A stretch of DNA of 64,000 bases from an uncultured SAR86 cluster bacterium (GTDB lineage: Bacteria > Pseudomonadota > Gammaproteobacteria > Magnimaribacterales > AG-339-G14), in contig CACMTR010000003.1 of NCBI GenBank assembly GCA_902616715.1, forward strand, positions 138,827 to 202,826, written 5' to 3'. Shown piece after piece: positions 8,710-17,775 of the stretch (its first letter is position 1; each line of letters starts with the position of its first letter). The translations under genes and the position numbers were made by a program. Below the pieces are notes generated by a model that had not been told where the DNA came from, made no database searches, and worked only from the letters and a program-made list of their open reading frames with translations.

Positions 8710-10715
8710 TAGGCGACTTCTTTCACTTTGATTTTATTATTAAGAGTATGGCCCTCTATATATTTGTGTTTTTTCATATCCCAAGCTCCAGTAGGACATC
8801 TTTCTGCACAAAGTCCACAGTGAACACACATGTCTTCATCCTTAACCATTCTTCTCTTGGTTTTTAGCTCACCTGAAACATAAAGACTTTGATCTAAATT
8901 AAGAGCTGGAACTCTAAGTTTTCCTCTGATTTCTTGCTCAGTATCATTATCAATGAAATTAATACAATCAGTAGGGCAAATATCTACACAAGCATCGCAT
9001 TCAATACATAAATCTTCTTCAAAAACAGTTTGCATATCGCAGTTTAAACATCTTTGGGCTTCTTCTAGGGCTAGTTTTTCATCAAAGCCTAGTTCTACTT
9101 CCATTTTTAAATCATCTAAAGCTTTTGATAGATCAGCATGAGGAACTTCAAACCTTTTTGCTTGAGATATATCGTTATCATAAGACCATTCATGTATCCC
9201 CATTTTTTGGCTTACTAGATTTGTAATTGGGTCAGGTCTATTGTTTAAGTCTACATTTGAACAAAAATTATCAATAGAAATTGCTGCTTGATGACCATGT
9301 GATACTGCCCATATTATATTTTCAGGGCCCCAAGCTGCATCGCCTCCAAAGAAAACTTTAGGATGGGAAGATTGCATAGTAGTCTTATCAACAACGGGCA
9401 TATCCCACTCTCCAAACTCAATACCAATATCTTTTCTGATCCAAGGGAATGCATTATCTTGACCAATGGCTAGAAGAACATCATCGCATTCATATATAAC
9501 TTCTTCTCCGCTCGGAACAAGTTTTGAAGAGCCATCAATGTCTTTCATAACCATTTTGTCGAATTTCATACCGCACAGTTTTCCTTTTTCATCTAAAAGA
9601 AATTCTTTAGGACTTGTGTTATCGAGAATTGGAATACCTTCCTCCATAGCCTCTTCAATTTCCCAATCTGATGCTTTCATTCTATTAAAAGGGCTTCTAA
9701 CCGTCACTTTAACGTCTTTTGCTCCGAGTCTAATAGCTGAGCGGCAACAATCCATTGCAGTATTACCTCCGCCAATTACTAGAACTTTCTTACCGATCTC
9801 TTTGGTATGTTCAAAAGCAATACTTGTAAGCCAATCAATACCGATATGAATATTGTCTTTTGCTTCTTTTCTACCAGGAAGATTTAAATCTTTACCTTTA
9901 GGAGCTCCAGAACCTACAAAAACTGCATCAAAATCATTTATTAAAGGCTCTAGATCTTCAATATATGAATTTGTTTTTAAATCGGCTCCCATTTTTATGA
10001 TCCTATAAACCTCTTCATCAAGAACAGATTCTGGAAGCCGGAAAGAGGGTATATTAGTTCTCATTAAACCCCCAGGTTTAGAGTCTTTTTCAAAAATTGT
10101 ACAATCGTACCCCAGAGGAAGTAGATCTCTTGCAACAGTTAATGAGGCTGGACCGGCTCCAATCATTGCAATTCTCATTCCATTTTTAACTTTAGGAGTT
10201 TCAGGAATTAAGTCTTCTATATCACCTTTGTTATCGTAAGTAACTCTTTTAAGCCTACATATTGCGACAGGTTTATCATGAGTCCTAGTTCTTCTACAGG
10301 CTGGTTCGCAAGGTCTATCGCAAGTTCTTCCCAAAATTCCAGGAAAAACATTAGATTCCCAATTAAGCATGTAAGCATCTGTATATTTTTTCTGTGCTAT
10401 CAATCTAATATATTCAGGAACATTTGTGTGAGCAGGACAGGCGTACTGACAATCTACTACTTTATGAAAATACTGAGGATCTGTTATATCTGTCTTTTTA
10501 AGAAAATCTTTTGTTGATTTATCTTCTATATTTGAACCAAGGAACTTTGACTTCAAGTCTGAAACAATACCGTCTCTTACCAACAAGGCTTTATCTAAAT
10601 CTTTTTCACCTGTGCTTTGTCTTAGATCAAAGCCAAACTGTTCTCTAAATTTAGAAGGTACAGCAACTTTAACCCACCATATGCTGTTCCTTTTGAACAA
10701 ATATTTTTTATCCAT
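8709..10715 (-). CDS. GltD-like FAD/NAD(P) oxidoreductase with C-terminal 2x[4Fe-4S] ferredoxin domain
   Basis: A 668-residue protein. Residues 84-160 carry the GltD-type iron-sulfur region (C89, C93, C132, C136, C140). A FAD-binding GAGPAS follows at 186-191 and an NAD(P) motif GGGNTAMDC at about 295-305. The C-terminal 100 residues hold ferredoxin motifs CIECDACVDICP and CVHCGLCAERCP. As first gene of the korAB operon it probably moves electrons between ferredoxin and NAD(P)H or another carrier. Residues 4-57 (FKRNSIWWVKVAVPSKFREQ onward) resemble the short N-terminal domain of tyrosine recombinases (DUF6538-like), which is odd for this family and is discussed in the findings. Promoter region is the 227 nt gap shared with iscS. 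Confidence 0.85.
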   Translation of the reverse strand: MDKKYLFKRNSIWWVKVAVPSKFREQFGFDLRQSTGEKDLDKALLVRDGIVSDLKSKFLGSNIEDKSTKDFLKKTDITDPQYFHKVVDCQYACPAHTNVPEYIRLIAQKKYTDAYMLNWESNVFPGILGRTCDRPCEPACRRTRTHDKPVAICRLKRVTYDNKGDIEDLIPETPKVKNGMRIAMIGAGPASLTVARDLLPLGYDCTIFEKDSKPGGLMRTNIPSFRLPESVLDEEVYRIIKMGADLKTNSYIEDLEPLINDFDAVFVGSGAPKGKDLNLPGRKEAKDNIHIGIDWLTSIAFEHTKEIGKKVLVIGGGNTAMDCCRSAIRLGAKDVKVTVRSPFNRMKASDWEIEEAMEEGIPILDNTSPKEFLLDEKGKLCGMKFDKMVMKDIDGSSKLVPSGEEVIYECDDVLLAIGQDNAFPWIRKDIGIEFGEWDMPVVDKTTMQSSHPKVFFGGDAAWGPENIIWAVSHGHQAAISIDNFCSNVDLNNRPDPITNLVSQKMGIHEWSYDNDISQAKRFEVPHADLSKALDDLKMEVELGFDEKLALEEAQRCLNCDMQTVFEEDLCIECDACVDICPTDCINFIDNDTEQEIRGKLRVPALNLDQSLYVSGELKTKRRMVKDEDMCVHCGLCAERCPTGAWDMKKHKYIEGHTLNNKIKVKEVA

Positions 10716-10736
10716 GATCTTCTGAATTATTCGATG

Positions 10737-10744
10737 TGTACCTT
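10737..10744 (+). promoter_or_regulatory. Outlying TGTACCTT copy in the korAB-iscS divergent promoter region
   Basis: TGTACCTT sits 22 nt upstream of the oxidoreductase start. The same 8-mer occurs twice more at 10847 and 10898 on the iscS side of the same gap. It may be a shared operator half-site. No known regulator is assigned. Confidence 0.3.
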
Positions 10745-10842
10745 TCTTAGCAGAGTTTTTATTGATTATATACTTAAAAATCCCTTCAAATCAACAGATT
10801 TTTAGTCGATTCGAATAATAGTTTAATATTAACGATAAAAAT

Positions 10843-10906
10843 TTACTGTACCTTAAATTCAATGTTATAATAAGGTTATTATTTTAATTGTTAAATCTGT
10901 ACCTTA
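10843..10906 (+). promoter_or_regulatory. Candidate iscS promoter with repeated operator CTGTACCTTA
   Basis: TTACTG (10843-10848) and TATAAT (10866-10871) are 17 nt apart and form a plausible sigma70 promoter. CTGTACCTTA occurs at 10846-10855 and again at 10897-10906, exactly 51 nt apart. TAAGGT at 10871-10876, the inverse of ACCTTA, makes an interrupted palindrome across the -10 region. This would suit a dimeric repressor. It does not fit the E. coli IscR type 1 consensus, and no iscR gene is in the window. Confidence 0.45.
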
Positions 10907-10942
10907 GCTTGTATTTAACATTTTAAACAACATAATAAACAC

Positions 10943-12148
10943 ATGAAACCTCTGTATTTTGATTACGCATCTACGACACCTGTTGACACTAGGGTCATAG
11001 ATAAAATGAAAGATTGCCTTTCCTTGGACGGTAACTTCGGTAATCCTGGTTCTAGATCTCATGCATTTGGTTGGCAAGCAGAAGAACTTGTTGAAGAAGC
11101 TAGACTTAATGTTTCTAATCTTTTGAACTGTGATCCAAGGGAAATTATCTGGACATCTGGAGCAACTGAATCTGATAATTTAGCTATCAAAGGAGCAGCT
11201 AATTTTTATAAAGAAAAAGGAAAACATATCATTACTTCTAAAATTGAACATAAAGCCGTTCTTGATACTTGTAGACAATTAGAAAGTGAAGGTTTTGAAA
11301 TAACTTATTTGGATCCAGATGAAAATGGAACAATTTCAATCAAATCTCTTCAAGAAAACATTAGAAAAGATACAACACTCGTTTCTTTAATGCATATCAA
11401 TAATGAAATTGGTGTTATTAACGACATTGAAAAAATAGGTGACTTGTGTAGAGAAAACGGAGTAATTTTTCATGTAGATGCCGCCCAAAGTGCTGGCAAA
11501 ATTAATATAGATTTATCTACTTTAAAAGTTGATTTGATGTCTTTTTCAGCTCATAAAATTTATGGTCCAAAGGGTATAGGAGCCTTATACGTAAGAAGAA
11601 GACCAAGAATTAGATTACAACCTCTTTTTCATGGTGGAGGTCAAGAAAGAGGTATTAGGGCAGGAACTTTACCTACACACCAGATTGTTGGAATGGGCGA
11701 AGCTTTTAAAATAGCAATGAATGAAATGGTTGATGATCATGAAAAAATTTCATCTCACAGGGACACTCTTTGGAAAGGTCTAAATAGTATGGAAGAAATA
11801 TATGTTAATGGATCAGTTGAAACAGGTTATCCCGGTATTTTTAATCTCTCTTTTAATTATGTTGAGGGAGAATCTTTAATAATGGCTTTAAAAAATATTG
11901 CAGTTTCTTCAGGTTCGGCCTGTACTTCTGCCAGTCTCGAACCTTCTTATGTATTAAGAGCACTTGGAAGACCTGATGAGCTTGCCCATAGTTCAATCAG
12001 ATTTTCATTCGGGAGATTTACGACAGAAGAAGAAGTAAATTCAACTGTAGAATTAGTTAAAGACTCTGTCTCACAATTGAGAGAAATTTCTCCTTTGTGG
12101 GAAATGTATCAAGATGGCGTAGATTTAGATAAAATAGAGTGGGCATGA
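10943..12148 (+). CDS. iscS: Cysteine desulfurase IscS
   Basis: A 401-residue PLP enzyme that takes sulfur from cysteine and passes it to IscU and other acceptors. The PLP lysine is K205 in [11 protein letters not shown] and the persulfide cysteine is C327 in [10 protein letters not shown], on the long loop typical of class I IscS. Length matches E. coli (404). It heads iscS-iscU-fdx/iscA-iscX. The iscR regulator that precedes iscS in E. coli is absent; instead there is a 227 nt divergent promoter region shared with the korAB operon. Confidence 0.96.
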   Translation: MKPLYFDYASTTPVDTRVIDKMKDCLSLDGNFGNPGSRSHAFGWQAEELVEEARLNVSNLLNCDPREIIWTSGATESDNLAIKGAANFYKEKGKHIITSKIEHKAVLDTCRQLESEGFEITYLDPDENGTISIKSLQENIRKDTTLVSLMHINNEIGVINDIEKIGDLCRENGVIFHVDAAQSAGKINIDLSTLKVDLMSFSAHKIYGPKGIGALYVRRRPRIRLQPLFHGGGQERGIRAGTLPTHQIVGMGEAFKIAMNEMVDDHEKISSHRDTLWKGLNSMEEIYVNGSVETGYPGIFNLSFNYVEGESLIMALKNIAVSSGSACTSASLEPSYVLRALGRPDELAHSSIRFSFGRFTTEEEVNSTVELVKDSVSQLREISPLWEMYQDGVDLDKIEWA

Positions 12149-12172
12149 ACAAGTTATTATGGTGAGGTAAAT

Positions 12173-12595
12173 ATGGCTTATTCACAAAAAGTAATAGATA
12201 AGTTTGAAAAAACTTTAAAGAATCCAGAGGAAGCTAGCGTTGGACGTTGGAAACCTGGAGATAAGGATTTTCATAGAGTAGGAACCGGAATTGTCGGTGC
12301 GCCTGCTTGTGGAGATGTAATGAAATTACAAATTAAATGTGAAAACGTCGATAATAAAAATGTAATTGTCGATGCCAAATTTAAAACTTATGGATGTGGG
12401 TCAGCAATAGCTTCAAGTGGTCAATTAATTGATATGCTTAAAGGAAAAACGATCGAAGAGGCACAAAAAATTTCAAATCAGGAAATAGTAGATATTTTAG
12501 AACTACCGGCAATTAAAATTCATTGTAGCGTTCTTGCTGAAGAAGCAATTCACAGAGCTATAGATGACTTTAAAAGTCGAAGAAATAATGATTAA
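12173..12595 (+). CDS. iscU: Iron-sulfur cluster scaffold IscU
   Basis: A 140-residue scaffold, about 12 longer than E. coli IscU. Cluster ligands are seen as C46 in GAPACGD, C75 in YGCGSAIASS and H117-C118 in KIHCSVLAEEA. The extra length is an insertion at residues 17-35 (NPEEASVGRWKPGDKDF) in place of the NPRNVG region. The HscA-recognition motif LPPVK of canonical IscU reads LPAIK here (111-115). The ATG is preceded by TGAGGT, a reasonable ribosome site. The next gene overlaps its stop by one base. Confidence 0.95.
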   Translation: MAYSQKVIDKFEKTLKNPEEASVGRWKPGDKDFHRVGTGIVGAPACGDVMKLQIKCENVDNKNVIVDAKFKTYGCGSAIASSGQLIDMLKGKTIEEAQKISNQEIVDILELPAIKIHCSVLAEEAIHRAIDDFKSRRNND

Positions 12596-13323
12596 TGCCC
12601 AAAATAAAAATTTTACCTCATGAAGAACTCTGCCCAAATGGTGCTGAAATTGAAGCAACTGTGGGCAAGTCGGTTTGCGAAAATCTATTAAATAGTTCAA
12701 TAGACATAGAGCACGCTTGCGAGCTCTCGTGTGCTTGCACCACGTGTCATGTAATATTTAGAGAAGGGTTTGACTCCCTTAATGAATCGACTGATGACGA
12801 AGAAGATCTTCTAGATAAGGCCTGGGGATTGGAGCCTAAATCAAGACTAAGTTGCCAAACTATTGTCGATAATAACGATCTCACTATTGAAATTCCAAAA
12901 TATACAATTAATATGGTTTCAGAAATTCATCCTAAAAAAGAAAGTAAAGCACCACAAATGGAAAAAAAACTCAGTAAAAAAGATTTCAGCTTATCTGACA
13001 GTGCCATAAGTCATATCTCAAATCTTTTAGAAAAAAATAAATCTTCTGGAGTCAGAGTCAGTGTAAAGTCTTCCGGTTGTTCTGGATATGCTTACGATCT
13101 TTCCTTTGTTCAAAAAGCTGAGCAGGATGACTTCAAGGCAAGCGTTGAGGATATAGACTTATACATTAGCGAAGAAAGTCTCATCTTCTTAAAGGGCACT
13201 GAAATTGATTATGTAACTAAAGGTCTAAATTCTGAATTGATATTTAATAACCCCAATATATCCGCTAAATGTGGTTGTGGAGAAAGCTTTAGTATTGATC
13301 AAAATTTGTTTCAAAAAGCTTAA
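12595..13323 (+). CDS. Fusion of [2Fe-2S] ferredoxin (Fdx) and IscA A-type carrier
   Basis: A 242-residue protein made of two complete Isc components. Residues 1-112 are an Isc-type ferredoxin with ligands C42, C48, C51 and C87, the same positions as E. coli Fdx, and the DKAWGLEP and PKYTIN segments. After a charged linker at about 113-130, residues 131-242 are an IscA-type carrier with C162, C226 and C228, whose spacing (64 and 2) equals that of IscA C35, C99 and C101. The frame is continuous with no stop or frameshift. Fusing the electron donor to the carrier could couple cluster reduction and transfer; that is inference. hscB and hscA, which lie between iscA and fdx in E. coli, are missing here. 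Confidence 0.93.
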   Translation: MPKIKILPHEELCPNGAEIEATVGKSVCENLLNSSIDIEHACELSCACTTCHVIFREGFDSLNESTDDEEDLLDKAWGLEPKSRLSCQTIVDNNDLTIEIPKYTINMVSEIHPKKESKAPQMEKKLSKKDFSLSDSAISHISNLLEKNKSSGVRVSVKSSGCSGYAYDLSFVQKAEQDDFKASVEDIDLYISEESLIFLKGTEIDYVTKGLNSELIFNNPNISAKCGCGESFSIDQNLFQKA

Positions 13324-13341
13324 AATTTACTTTATCTCCTC

Positions 13342-13536
13342 ATGAAATGGATAGATACATATGAAATAGTAGATTCGCTTATCGATAAACATCCAGAAGT
13401 AGATCCAAAAAAAATTCTATTCACAGATTTAAGGAATTTAATTTCTAATTTAGAAGGATTTGATGATGAATTTGATAAATGTAATGAACGGATCTTAGAG
13501 GCTATTCAAGCTTTGTGGATTGAAGAGGAAGATTAA
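13342..13536 (+). CDS. iscX: IscX (YfhJ) Fe-S assembly protein
   Basis: A 64-residue acidic protein, the usual IscX size. It shows the family pattern with the N-terminal MKWIDTYEIVDSLIDKHPEVDP, the FTDLRNLI helix and a C-terminal EAIQALWIEEE helix. IscX binds IscS and ferrous iron and tunes desulfurase activity. It lies 18 nt after the fused fdx-iscA gene and 3 nt before ndk, closing the isc operon as in E. coli. Confidence 0.93.
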   Translation: MKWIDTYEIVDSLIDKHPEVDPKKILFTDLRNLISNLEGFDDEFDKCNERILEAIQALWIEEED

Positions 13537-13539
13537 GAT

Positions 13540-13947
13540 ATGGAACAAACTTTATGCATAATAAAACCTGATGCCGTTAAAAACTCTTTTGTTGATGAAA
13601 TTAATAAGATTATTGAAGATAATAATTTATTAATTTTGAAGTCAAAAAAAATTAAAATTTCAAAAGATATTGCAGAAAATTTTTATTCTGAGCACAAAGA
13701 AAGACCTTTTTTTTCTGAATTAGTAGATTTTATGACTTCTGATTATTCAGTGGTTCAAATTCTTCAAGGAGAAAATGCAGTTGCTAACTATAGGAAGTTG
13801 ATGGGAGCAACTAATCCCAATGAGGCAAGCGAAGGCACTCTTCGTGCGGAGTTTGCTGAGTCTTTATCAAAAAATGCTGTCCATGGTTCAGATTCTCTTG
13901 AGTCTGCTCAAAGAGAAATTGATATAATGTCGAAAATATTCGATTAA
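13540..13947 (+). CDS. ndk: Nucleoside diphosphate kinase
   Basis: A 135-residue NDP kinase, slightly shorter than the usual 140-143. The start TLCIIKPDAV, MGATNPNEA and the catalytic histidine H115 in NAVHGSDS are present. It balances NTP and dNTP pools by phosphate transfer through the phosphohistidine. It is 3 nt after iscX and 2 nt before rodZ, so it links the isc operon to the rodZ-ispG-hisS run. ndk next to this run is also seen in other Gammaproteobacteria. Confidence 0.95.
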   Translation: MEQTLCIIKPDAVKNSFVDEINKIIEDNNLLILKSKKIKISKDIAENFYSEHKERPFFSELVDFMTSDYSVVQILQGENAVANYRKLMGATNPNEASEGTLRAEFAESLSKNAVHGSDSLESAQREIDIMSKIFD

Positions 13948-13949
13948 TT

Positions 13950-14777
13950 ATGAAAACCAACTGGGTCTCTAACTTAAAAGAAGTTAGAAATTCAAAAAAT
14001 TTGACTTTAGATTCATGTTCGAAAGAAACAAATGTTCCTGTCGACTTCTTAGTTAATTTAGAGTCAGGTAATTTTAAAAAATTACCTCCAGCAGTATTTA
14101 CAAAATTCCATATAAAAAGATATTTTGTATTTTTAGATTTAGATCCTTCATCATGTTTAGCTGATTATGAAGAATTTATTTCAAAACAAGAAAAAAGGAA
14201 TAGAAAAAAAGATTTAAAAGTAAAAGAAATACAAGCAGACAAAAACAGAAATCTTTATAAAATCTATACCGGAATCACCGTATTCATTATTTCTGTTTTA
14301 GCAGTAATTTATTTATTACTTACTGATACTGAAAACCAAGATCAATCTTTGGTAGATGAAACTAACAAATCCATAGATAAAAATGACGAGTTGAGTGAAA
14401 CTGATTTAAATTTATTTGAAGAAAATAATATCGAAACTTTTGAAGCTTCTGAAATTTCTGAAGCTTCAGATGAATTTATTTTACAAGAGAATTTAAACTT
14501 GATTGATATTCCTTTAAAAATAAATTTGGAAATTAAAGGGGAAAGTTGGATTGTTTTAGAAGATAAAAATGAAAGAATGCTTTATGAGCTTATGCAGACA
14601 GGATCTTATGAGTTAAGGGGGAGCCCACCATTTACATTTAAAGTTGGATACGCTCCCGCTGTAGAAATTTTCATAGATGGAAATAAAATAAATTTTAATA
14701 ATTTCATAAATAAAAGCTCAAACTATGCAGCTTTCTATACAATGAATGGAAAAGATGTTGAAAAAGTCAGAAATTAA
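13950..14777 (+). CDS. rodZ: RodZ-like cytoskeletal protein, HTH domain and single membrane helix
   Basis: A 275-residue bitopic membrane protein. Residues 8-60 form a Cro/C1-type helix-turn-helix ([34 protein letters not shown]) used in RodZ to bind MreB. A basic stretch (80-102) precedes one transmembrane helix at about 104-125. An acidic linker leads to the C-terminal periplasmic DUF4115 domain (about 180-270). It sits directly before ispG, as yfgA/rodZ does in E. coli. The 3' end overlaps ispG by 32 nt in another frame. Confidence 0.88.
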   Translation: MKTNWVSNLKEVRNSKNLTLDSCSKETNVPVDFLVNLESGNFKKLPPAVFTKFHIKRYFVFLDLDPSSCLADYEEFISKQEKRNRKKDLKVKEIQADKNRNLYKIYTGITVFIISVLAVIYLLLTDTENQDQSLVDETNKSIDKNDELSETDLNLFEENNIETFEASEISEASDEFILQENLNLIDIPLKINLEIKGESWIVLEDKNERMLYELMQTGSYELRGSPPFTFKVGYAPAVEIFIDGNKINFNNFINKSSNYAAFYTMNGKDVEKVRN

Positions 14778-15867
14778 AAGAAGAGTTTCTAAGAAAATAT
14801 TTGTTGGTTCTGTAAGTGTTGGCGGAGACTCACCAATTTCAGTTCAAAGCATGACAAATACAGATACTGAAAATGTCAAAGCTACTATTAAACAAATTAA
14901 TTTATTGGAAGTCGCAGGCGCTGACATTGTGAGAGTTTCAACTCCCTCACATAAATCAGTTGAGGCCTTTAAAAAAATAAAAGAAGCTACTAGTATTCCT
15001 TTAGTTGCTGACATCCATTTTGATTACAAAATTGCTCTGGCAGTTGCTGAAGCTGGCGCTGATTGCCTAAGAATTAATCCTGGAAACATCGGCTCTGAAG
15101 CAAAAGTAAATCAAGTTATAAATTCTGCTATTGATCATAATATTCCAATAAGAATCGGTGTGAATGCTGGTTCTTTAGAAAAAAAACTCCAAAAAAAATA
15201 TGGTGAACCATGTCCAGAAGCTCTGGTGGAGTCAGCATTATCTCATGTTGAAATTCTAACTAAAAAAAATTTCGATAATTTCAAGTTAAGCATAAAGGCA
15301 TCTGATATAGATCTTATGACTGAAAGCTATAGGTTAATTGCTAAAGAAATCAATCAACCTCTTCATTTAGGACTAACAGAAGCTGGAGGATTAAGATCTG
15401 GCACTGTGAAATCATCAATAGCGATAAGTCAATTATTAAAAGAGGGTATAGGCGATACGTTAAGAGTATCTTTGGCTGCTGATCCAGTAGATGAAATTAA
15501 AGTAGGCTTTGATATTTTAAAATCCTTAAAGTTGAGAAAAAAAGGAATAAATTTTATTGCCTGTCCTAGTTGCTCTAGACAAAACTTTGATGTGATTAAA
15601 ACCATGAATGAACTTGAAAGAAGGTTGGAAGATATTAAAGAAAGTATCGACGTAGCAGTAATAGGTTGTTACGTAAATGGTCCGGGAGAGTCAAAAGCTG
15701 CGCATGTCGGTTTAACGGGAGCAAATCCAAAAAGTCTTATTTATGTTGATGGCCTGCCAGATAAAAAAATTAGTAATGACGAAATTGTCGATCAAATAGA
15801 ACAAAGAGTAAGAGCCAAGGTAAAAGAGTTATCTTTAAAAAAAGAAAAATTGATTGTCAGTTCATAA
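14746..15867 (+). CDS. ispG: 4-hydroxy-3-methylbut-2-enyl diphosphate synthase (flavodoxin)
   Basis: A 373-residue IspG (GcpE), which makes HMBPP in the MEP isoprenoid pathway. The N-terminal TIM-barrel has the [17 protein letters not shown] signature and RINPGNIG. The C-terminal cluster domain has CPSCSRQ and CYVNGPGE, giving the three cysteines of the 4Fe-4S cluster. Length matches E. coli (372). Two in-frame ATGs (14746 and 14755) are possible starts, and both overlap the end of rodZ. hisS begins 2 nt after its stop. Confidence 0.96.
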   Translation: MEKMLKKSEIKRRVSKKIFVGSVSVGGDSPISVQSMTNTDTENVKATIKQINLLEVAGADIVRVSTPSHKSVEAFKKIKEATSIPLVADIHFDYKIALAVAEAGADCLRINPGNIGSEAKVNQVINSAIDHNIPIRIGVNAGSLEKKLQKKYGEPCPEALVESALSHVEILTKKNFDNFKLSIKASDIDLMTESYRLIAKEINQPLHLGLTEAGGLRSGTVKSSIAISQLLKEGIGDTLRVSLAADPVDEIKVGFDILKSLKLRKKGINFIACPSCSRQNFDVIKTMNELERRLEDIKESIDVAVIGCYVNGPGESKAAHVGLTGANPKSLIYVDGLPDKKISNDEIVDQIEQRVRAKVKELSLKKEKLIVSS

Positions 15868-15869
15868 CA

Positions 15870-17138
15870 ATGAAAAAAATTCAAAAGATTAGAGGTGCTC
15901 ACGAAATCAATCCAAGCGAAAGTCAAACCTGGAGTTACCTAACAAAAAAAATAACTGAAATTTTTGAATCTTTCTCTTACCAAGAAATCAGATTGCCAAT
16001 TATAGAGAGTACGAGTTTATTTCAAAGATCGGTTGGAGAGGGGACCGATATAGTAAATAAAGAAATGTTTACTTTTGAAAGTAAAAGCGGAAAGTCTTTA
16101 TCACTTAGACCAGAAGGAACTGCAGGTTGTTTGAGAGCTTCAATTGAAATGGGTTTAACTGATCAAGGCCCGATAAGACTTTTTTATCATGGTCCAATGT
16201 ATAGATACGAAAGACCCCAGAAAGGTAGAAACAGAGAATTTTATCAATTGAGCGCTGAAGCCTATGGATTTGATGGAGTAAATATAGACTCTGAAATGAT
16301 ATATATGTCCTATAAAATTTTTAGTTTTTTAGATTTGAAAGATTATTATTTAGAAATTAATTCATTAGGTTCAAAAGAGACTCAACAAAATTTCTCAAAA
16401 GCTATAAAGGACTATTTGATACCAATTAAGGATAAATTAGATCCTGATAGCCAAGCAAGACTTAATTCTAATACTTTGAGAATTTTAGATTCTAAAAATC
16501 CAGAAACTCAAAAAATTTTGAAAAATGGTCCAAAAATTTTTGAATTTTTAAGTCAAAAGAGCATTGAAGATTTTGATTTGCTCAGATCAAATCTGGATGA
16601 AATGAAAATTCCTTACAAAGTAAACAACAACTTGGTTAGAGGTTTGGATTATTACAATGATGTAGTTTATGAATGGAAATCAAAAGCTTTGGGAAGTCAA
16701 AATACTTTTTGTGCGGGAGGAAGGTATGATTCTTTATCTAAAAATTTAGGAGGAAGAGATATTCCTGCTGCTGGATTTTCAATTGGGCTGGATAGATTAA
16801 TAATCTCCTTAAGTGATCAAGACACATCAAAAGCAAAAAAAAGATTAATTGTTATTATTCTTGAAGATAATCTTTTGCATGCCGGTTTAGAAATAGCCGA
16901 AACAATTAGAAATAATCTTGAAGAGATAGTTGTGAGATTTGATGGAGTTAAATCAAATCTTAAATCGCAATTAAAAAAAGCAATTAAAGAAAATTATGAT
17001 TTTGCAATAATCATTGGGAATGAAGAAATCAATAAGGGAGTCTATTCATTTAAAAATTTAAAAAAAGACGATAACCAATTGTCTTTGACGAAAAGTGAAG
17101 TTATAAAGTCTATTTCTGGGGTTATTGAAAATGAATAA
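15870..17138 (+). CDS. hisS: Histidyl-tRNA synthetase
   Basis: A 422-residue class II aminoacyl-tRNA synthetase. KIQKIRGAHEINPSES opens the protein. The class II motifs are visible as SLRPEGTAGCLRA (motif 2 region), the histidine-specific LVRGLDYYNDVVYEW and the closing AAGFSIGLDRLI (motif 3). The C-terminal anticodon domain occupies about 320-420. It follows ispG by 2 nt and overlaps the start of yfgM by 14 nt, keeping the conserved ispG-hisS-yfgM-bamB-der order. Confidence 0.96.
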   Translation: MKKIQKIRGAHEINPSESQTWSYLTKKITEIFESFSYQEIRLPIIESTSLFQRSVGEGTDIVNKEMFTFESKSGKSLSLRPEGTAGCLRASIEMGLTDQGPIRLFYHGPMYRYERPQKGRNREFYQLSAEAYGFDGVNIDSEMIYMSYKIFSFLDLKDYYLEINSLGSKETQQNFSKAIKDYLIPIKDKLDPDSQARLNSNTLRILDSKNPETQKILKNGPKIFEFLSQKSIEDFDLLRSNLDEMKIPYKVNNNLVRGLDYYNDVVYEWKSKALGSQNTFCAGGRYDSLSKNLGGRDIPAAGFSIGLDRLIISLSDQDTSKAKKRLIVIILEDNLLHAGLEIAETIRNNLEEIVVRFDGVKSNLKSQLKKAIKENYDFAIIIGNEEINKGVYSFKNLKKDDNQLSLTKSEVIKSISGVIENE

Positions 17139-17775
17139 TTTAAGTTTAGAAATGCTTTTTGATTTATTTAAGAAAAATTATCTTTATCTGATTATTGGAC
17201 TATTAATAATAATATTTGTTAGTGCTTCTTATTTTTTTTATACGGTAAATGTGAAGGAAAAAATTTATTTATCTCAAGAGGCTTATGAAAATTATTTGAA
17301 CGAATTGACTCAATTTGATGGTTCAGAATTCAAAGAGCTTGAAATGAAACTTGAAGAATTAAAAAACACTTACGATCAATCAATTTATTATCACTTAGCA
17401 AATTTTCAACAAGCAAAAATTTATTTTGAAAATGGTCAAGAACCAAAGGCTATGAGTTTGATGGAGCAATTAAACTCTGATCTGGAGCAGGATAAATCGT
17501 CTAGAAACTTTTTAAGAGATATTTCAAGAATTAGACTTGCCTCTATCTATATTGATTTAGATAGATTTGAAGACGCAAAACAACTTCTAGATAGAAATTT
17601 TGATTTTTTTAATTCCTTAAAACTTGAAAAGTTAGGAGATTTAGAAAAAATTAATCTTAACAATAAGGAAGCAGAGAACTACTACAAGCTTGCTATTGAA
17701 ACATCTCAAAATCAAACACAAATAAACCTATTAAATTTTAAACTCTCTAGCTTAGCTTCTTCGAACAATGAATAA
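17125..17775 (+). CDS. yfgM: YfgM-like TPR protein, ancillary SecYEG subunit
   Basis: A 216-residue bitopic membrane protein. One transmembrane helix lies at about residues 18-40 (NYLYLIIGLLIIIFVSASYF) and a helical, TPR-like periplasmic region follows (about 90-210). This is the layout of YfgM, which associates with the Sec translocon and PpiD chaperone. Similarity is mostly in architecture and gene position between hisS and bamB. A second in-frame ATG at 17131 could also serve as start. Its end overlaps bamB by 8 nt. Confidence 0.82.
   Translation: MKMNNLSLEMLFDLFKKNYLYLIIGLLIIIFVSASYFFYTVNVKEKIYLSQEAYENYLNELTQFDGSEFKELEMKLEELKNTYDQSIYYHLANFQQAKIYFENGQEPKAMSLMEQLNSDLEQDKSSRNFLRDISRIRLASIYIDLDRFEDAKQLLDRNFDFFNSLKLEKLGDLEKINLNNKEAENYYKLAIETSQNQTQINLLNFKLSSLASSNNE

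Noticed and set aside
9466..9849. Plus-strand 127-codon open frame inside the GltD-like oxidoreductase gene
   Set aside because: Serine-rich antisense translation of a strongly conserved gene; no family features or ribosome site.
10716..10942. IscR-type binding site upstream of iscS
   Set aside because: I looked for the E. coli IscR type 1 consensus and did not find a convincing match; only the TGTACCTT repeats stand out.
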